In this document: one piece after another, positions 60,703 through 64,000 of the stretch | How the letters are laid out: the number at the start of each line of letters is the position of its first letter | Position numbering within the stretch: the stretch's first letter is position 1 | Assembly: GCF_014640295.1 (NCBI RefSeq) | Contig: NZ_BMGR01000001.1 | Span: forward strand, 124,001-188,000 | From: Paenibacillus abyssi | GTDB taxonomy: Bacteria; Bacillota; Bacilli; Paenibacillales; Paenibacillaceae | Length of the DNA: 64,000 bases | Reading direction: 5' to 3' | Made by a program: the position numbers and the translations under genes | Notes under the pieces: generated by a model | The model's input: only the letters and a program-made list of their open reading frames with translations | Told to the model about the DNA's origin: nothing | The model's database searches: none

Positions 60703-61818
60703 ATGCCAGCTTTAACTTATTCGTTTCAACAACAAATCCGCCAAATGGCACCGAACGTTGACGTAATCATGACGAAAGCACCTGTCCTGCTCGGACTGAT
60801 CGGGAAGGGTGAAGCATTAACGCAAACGAAATTCGAATGGCAAAATGATTTCTTGAACAGCGACATCGTCGTATCCAGCGCAGCGTATCTCGCCACCGAC
60901 ACGACGATTGTACTCGGCACAGGCGAAGGTAACCGCGTTACTCAATTCGCGCTGATTCAAAACGGCGGCGAGGTTATCCGCGTTACTAACGTTGCCGGCG
61001 ACACGCTGACGGTTACTCGCGGCTATGACGGTACGACCGCGGAAGCAATCGCGTCCGGCGCGGAAATGAAAGTTATCTCCCGTCCGAAAGTACAAGGTAC
61101 GGACGTACTACGTAAGGACGAACACAACGACCGTCTGGTATCGTTCAACTACTCGCAAATTTTCGAGCGCTACGCTTCCGTTTCCCGCACGCAACAAGCC
61201 GTACGGACTTACGGAGTTGACGACGAGCTCGACTACCAAGTTAACCTGCGCTTGGAGGAATTGTTGCGCGAGGCTAATAACTCGCTGATCTACGGACGTA
61301 AATACGTCGGTACGGGTGCTGCTCCGGCAACTTCCGGCGGTCTGTTCGCGTTCGCCGCCGAAGCCGGTTCGTACGAAAAAGACTTCGCGGCTGCGGAAAT
61401 TAGCGCGAAAGGTCTGAACGACTCGGTTGAGGCCGTATTCACTCGCGGCGGTACCGTAAATACGATTCTTTGCGCACCGAACGTAGCGCGTCAAGTTACG
61501 AAGCTCGGCGGCAGCACGATTCAAACTGAGCGCGGCGAGACACAAACCGGTCACCAAATCCTCTCGTTCGTATCCGACATGCCGGGCGGCGCTATCAGCC
61601 GCGTAGTTGTCGACTTGAACATGCCGAAAGACCGCGCGCTTCTGCTCGACATCGACAAGATCAAACAACGCGACTTGACGTCGATCTACGACCAAGACGC
61701 TACACTGCCGGGCGGCGACTACTTCGCTCGTTCAATCCGCGGTGAATTCGGATGGGAAATCAAGAACGCGAAAGAATGCGTAGCGGTACTGAAAGGCATC
61801 AGCCCGACCGTATCCTAA
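60703..61818 (+). CDS. Major capsid protein (DUF5309/SU10-like)
   Basis: 371 residues. FLNSDIVVSSAAY, TLTVTRGYDGTTAEAI, RTQQAVRTYGVDDELDYQV and NNSLIYGRK follow the DUF5309 major-head family. HK97-fold subunit of the shell. ATG 60703 with GGGG 8 bases upstream is preferred over ATG 60697. Codon use is strongly biased, as expected for a highly expressed gene. Confidence 0.9.
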   Translation: MPALTYSFQQQIRQMAPNVDVIMTKAPVLLGLIGKGEALTQTKFEWQNDFLNSDIVVSSAAYLATDTTIVLGTGEGNRVTQFALIQNGGEVIRVTNVAGDTLTVTRGYDGTTAEAIASGAEMKVISRPKVQGTDVLRKDEHNDRLVSFNYSQIFERYASVSRTQQAVRTYGVDDELDYQVNLRLEELLREANNSLIYGRKYVGTGAAPATSGGLFAFAAEAGSYEKDFAAAEISAKGLNDSVEAVFTRGGTVNTILCAPNVARQVTKLGGSTIQTERGETQTGHQILSFVSDMPGGAISRVVVDLNMPKDRALLLDIDKIKQRDLTSIYDQDATLPGGDYFARSIRGEFGWEIKNAKECVAVLKGISPTVS

Positions 61819-61891
61819 TCGCAATTAAATACGGGGTCACGGCGTAGTTAACCGCTACGCCCCGATCCTAACACGGAGGTTTAACGCAAAT

Positions 61892-62164
61892 ATGGCGCAA
61901 TATAAATGCTTGCCGATGTATGAATATATCCGACCCGGCATCTACGTTTTGTTTAATCAGAACGGTGATTTTACGACGACTGACGATAAGGTAATCGCAG
62001 CACTGGACGGAGCCGCACCGTTTATCGAGCGCGTTGACGTTGAGAAGGCGGAAGAGGTAGCGGAAGAGACCGTAATCGAACCGGTTGTGTCCGTTGAGGT
62101 AGCGGAAGAGGTCGTAACCGAGCCAGAACCCGAAGTGAAACCGGAATCACGACGCAAGAAATAA
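61892..62164 (+). CDS. Hypothetical head-region protein
   Basis: 90 residues. A small N-terminal domain (YEYIRPGIYVLFNQNGDF) and a repetitive acidic tail with VAEE/TEPE repeats ending RRKK. ATG 61892 follows CGGAGG. Perhaps a decoration or connector accessory. Confidence 0.6.
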   Translation: MAQYKCLPMYEYIRPGIYVLFNQNGDFTTTDDKVIAALDGAAPFIERVDVEKAEEVAEETVIEPVVSVEVAEEVVTEPEPEVKPESRRKK

Positions 62165-62180
62165 TCGGAGGTGACGTCGA

Positions 62181-62540
62181 ATGGCGACGTTAAGCGAACG
62201 TTTGACTAAGCGGTTCCGCGGCGTCCCTGGCGTCACGGCTACCGATATCACGGATTGGATCGCGGAAGCCGTAGCTGAGAGCGGATTTGCCGCGGACTCC
62301 CCGACGGATGACCGCAATAACGCGCTGCTGTATCTCGCGCTATCAATCGGCTTTTCCGTCATCGCAACGGATGCTGCGCGCTACTTTCGCTACACGGACG
62401 CGGAGGAAACGGTCGATAAGACGATGGTCGCCGCACAATACGTAAAGCTTTCCGCACAGGCACGGCGGGATTACGCGAAGGCTTTGCGCGGTGGATACGG
62501 AGCGTCGGCGTCCTATAGCGGGCGCGGTGACGGTAGATGA
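62181..62540 (+). CDS. Head-tail connector (gp6/gp15-like adaptor)
   Basis: 119 residues, helical: VTATDITDWIAEAVAESGF, ALLYLALSIGFSVIATDAAR, YVKLSAQARRDYAKAL, as in the adaptor proteins that sit under the portal. Follows capsid genes. Overlaps the next gene. Confidence 0.65.
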   Translation: MATLSERLTKRFRGVPGVTATDITDWIAEAVAESGFAADSPTDDRNNALLYLALSIGFSVIATDAARYFRYTDAEETVDKTMVAAQYVKLSAQARRDYAKALRGGYGASASYSGRGDGR

Positions 62541-63364
62541 CCGAACAGGAACGCAAATTAGCGGCTCTACTCGAAAAGGCTGCGGAGGGCTACGGACGAC
62601 TCAACGCGCGGCAACAACGCTTTGCTATCCGTGAAATCGACCGGACGCGCCTCGAACTCATCGAATTGCTCAACGAATACGCGAAAAAGGACGGCACGAT
62701 CGGACGCGCGCGTATAAATTCGTTGCTACGCGATCTAGACGTCATCGAGGCGAATATCCGGACGTACGGAACGGCTGCATTAGATTCCGTTATCCGCGAA
62801 ACGGCGGCCTACGGGACGGTAGCGGCAGAAGCGGCAATTGTCGGAGCGGTCGGAGGAAGCGCGGCCATCGATATATCGTTTAACCGCATGAACGCGGATG
62901 TATTTAACTACGTAATCAATCGTTTTGACACGGACGGACTCGTATTGTCTGATCGTATTTGGCGTTTGGCCGGCGAACAAAGGGACGCACTAAATAACGT
63001 GATTAGGTCCGCTATTATTCGTGGCCAGGACGTCAGAACAACGGTCGCACAGGTCCGCCGTGTCTACGATAACGAGACGTGGAAAATACGGCGGCTTGTC
63101 ATTACGGAAGGAAACGTAGCCTATCGCGTAGCTGATTCGTATTATGCGCGGCGGTCAAACGTGGTAAGCGGCCTCCGCATCCACCGCGGTAAGGCGGACC
63201 GGCCGAATCACCGCTGCTCGATATTGGAGCGCGAAGACTCGTACGGCATGGGCGCGGGCGTGTATCCGGAGTCAGCTACGGAAATCTATAATCCACACGT
63301 AAATTGTACGTCTTATCTAACGTACGTATTGACCGAAGATGCGCAAGCAGAGGAGGTGCGGTAA
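62537..63364 (+). CDS. Minor head protein, Mu F / SPP1 gp7-like
   Basis: 275 residues. Helical first half, then VITEGNVAYRVADSYYARR, and GKADRPNHRCSILEREDSYG and NPHVNCTSYLTYVL, the conserved C-terminal part of head morphogenesis proteins. Placed after the capsid gene instead of after the portal, its usual place. Confidence 0.82.
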   Translation: MTEQERKLAALLEKAAEGYGRLNARQQRFAIREIDRTRLELIELLNEYAKKDGTIGRARINSLLRDLDVIEANIRTYGTAALDSVIRETAAYGTVAAEAAIVGAVGGSAAIDISFNRMNADVFNYVINRFDTDGLVLSDRIWRLAGEQRDALNNVIRSAIIRGQDVRTTVAQVRRVYDNETWKIRRLVITEGNVAYRVADSYYARRSNVVSGLRIHRGKADRPNHRCSILEREDSYGMGAGVYPESATEIYNPHVNCTSYLTYVLTEDAQAEEVR

Positions 63365-63735
63365 TGTTAACGGCAGATGACGCGGCGTGGATCGCGTCGA
63401 ATCGGGCGGAGTTATTAGCGGGCCGCACCGAATCAATTACGATATATCATCGGACAGAAGGCGCGGCTGATACGTACACAGGCGAACCTTCCGTAACGGA
63501 AACGGCCGAAACGGTATATGTCGTATGGAAACCGGTAGACGGAGCCGACCGCGATTTATTCGAGGGGATCGAACTGCTAACGGGCGACTTCCGTGTGACG
63601 TTCGGGCCATACGTGACTATTGCGGACGTAAAGCGTATTGTACGCGGCGGCATTGATTACGCGATTATAGCGGTTAAGCCGCGCGGACTTGGCGGCACGA
63701 ACCGTCTGGAATGCATAGTTAGGCGGGTGATATGA
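63364..63735 (+). CDS. Head-closure/connector protein
   Basis: 123 residues. ITIYHRTEGAADTYTGEPSVTETAETVYVVWKP and VTFGPYVTIADVKRIVRGG fit a small beta-barrel stopper of the SPP1 gp16 kind. ATG overlaps the previous stop after GAGGAGG. Confidence 0.6.
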   Translation: MLTADDAAWIASNRAELLAGRTESITIYHRTEGAADTYTGEPSVTETAETVYVVWKPVDGADRDLFEGIELLTGDFRVTFGPYVTIADVKRIVRGGIDYAIIAVKPRGLGGTNRLECIVRRVI

Positions 63736-63736
63736 C

Positions 63737-64000
63737 GTGAAGATGCGGACGAAAATTACGGGCTTACGCGAGATGCGCGGTCAGTCGCGCGAGATAAGTA
63801 AAGAGTTCGAGCGGCAGATCGATAATGAAGTCGAGAAAGCGGCGTTACGTGTCGTAAACGGAGCGCGCGAAGAAGCGCCCCGCGATACCGGTCAATTAGC
63901 TAACTCAATCAGCGTGGTCGACGCAGAGACGAAGATGTTCGAACGCACGGTTGGTACGGATTTACCATACGCGGCCATCCAGGAGTTTGAGCACGCAACG
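63737..64000 (+). CDS. HK97 gp10-like tail-completion protein, truncated by the window
   Basis: At least 88 residues. EVEKAALRVVNGAREEAPRDTGQLANSI and LPYAAIQEFEHAT match the gp10-like family. Start is GTG 63737 or ATG 63743. The gene continues past the window end. Confidence 0.82.
   Translation, partial: MKMRTKITGLREMRGQSREISKEFERQIDNEVEKAALRVVNGAREEAPRDTGQLANSISVVDAETKMFERTVGTDLPYAAIQEFEHAT

Larger units (their letters stand above)
12860..64000. mobile_element. Temperate siphovirus-like prophage, left part
   Basis: Begins in the tRNA-Pro anticodon loop next to a tyrosine integrase and continues through replication, DNA metabolism, packaging and head genes to the window edge. Nearly all genes are on the plus strand, closely packed, often with overlapping stop and start codons. 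Exceptions on the minus strand are the stalk-domain gene, two XRE regulators and one gene at 47312. Tail, lysis and attR are not in the window. Confidence 0.95.

Noticed and set aside
13000-64000. CRISPR arrays, phage tRNA genes or insertion sequences in the prophage
   Set aside because: None seen on reading both strands; no regular spacer repeats, complete tRNA folds or transposase motifs.

Overview
The window joins a Gram-positive, endospore-forming chromosome (1 to about 12,860) to the left arm and head genes of a large temperate siphovirus-like prophage (about 12,860 to beyond 64,000). Spore genes (spoVIF, spoIVA), a YIEGIA protein with its small partner, hbs, and the order cmk-plsC-rpsA homologue-yphA-yphB-der-plsY-gpsA match the Bacillus ypf/yph locus. 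plsY lying between der and gpsA, and the sequence character, suggest Paenibacillaceae. This is an inference; no 16S gene is present.

Chromosome: nucleotide kinase, phospholipid synthesis (plsC, plsY, gpsA), an S1-domain protein, a ribosome-assembly GTPase, two 2Fe-2S ferredoxins around a nucleotidyltransferase-like gene, a lipoprotein, spoIVA under a likely sigma-E promoter, and the HU gene. A tRNA-Pro(TGG) gene follows. It is intact only through the anticodon loop; phage DNA and a tyrosine integrase come next, so this is the left attachment site.

Prophage, left to right: integrase and a secreted stalk-domain protein (13-14.8 kb); small accessory genes including a YyaC-like protein with an AT-hook-like tail, Ead/Ea22-like, YopX and IDEAL proteins (15-20 kb); an XRE repressor with a divergent control region in which a perfect LexA box sits inside a promoter (20.2-20.6 kb); a ParB-like gene and a replication module of helicase loader, DnaB helicase and a DnaG-like primase lacking zinc ligands (20.6-26.3 kb); a second XRE gene and a sigma-like gene (26.4-27.3 kb); then a long DNA-metabolism block with an SSB-like protein, DNA polymerase I, RNA ligase, PD-(D/E)XK nucleases, RuvC, three DNA methyltransferases, B12-dependent ribonucleotide reductase, PhoH, ThyX and a dNMP kinase (29-49 kb). 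After a terminator come an initiator-like gene with iteron-like repeats (50-51.2 kb), a serine recombinase, and the packaging and head module: HNH, TerS, TerL, portal, an SGNH hydrolase cassette, scaffold, a homing endonuclease, major capsid and connector proteins (52.6-64 kb). Tail, lysis and attR lie outside the window.

The most unusual signals are: four DNA-metabolism genes whose reading frames and ribosome binding sites point to non-standard start codons (ATA, ATC, CTG, ATA); a 35-base promoter-like element repeated upstream of two operons, one headed by the sigma-like gene; the SOS box on the replication operon; the tRNA split at the anticodon loop; a homing endonuclease inactivated by a 5-base tandem duplication; and morons or homing genes placed among the head genes.
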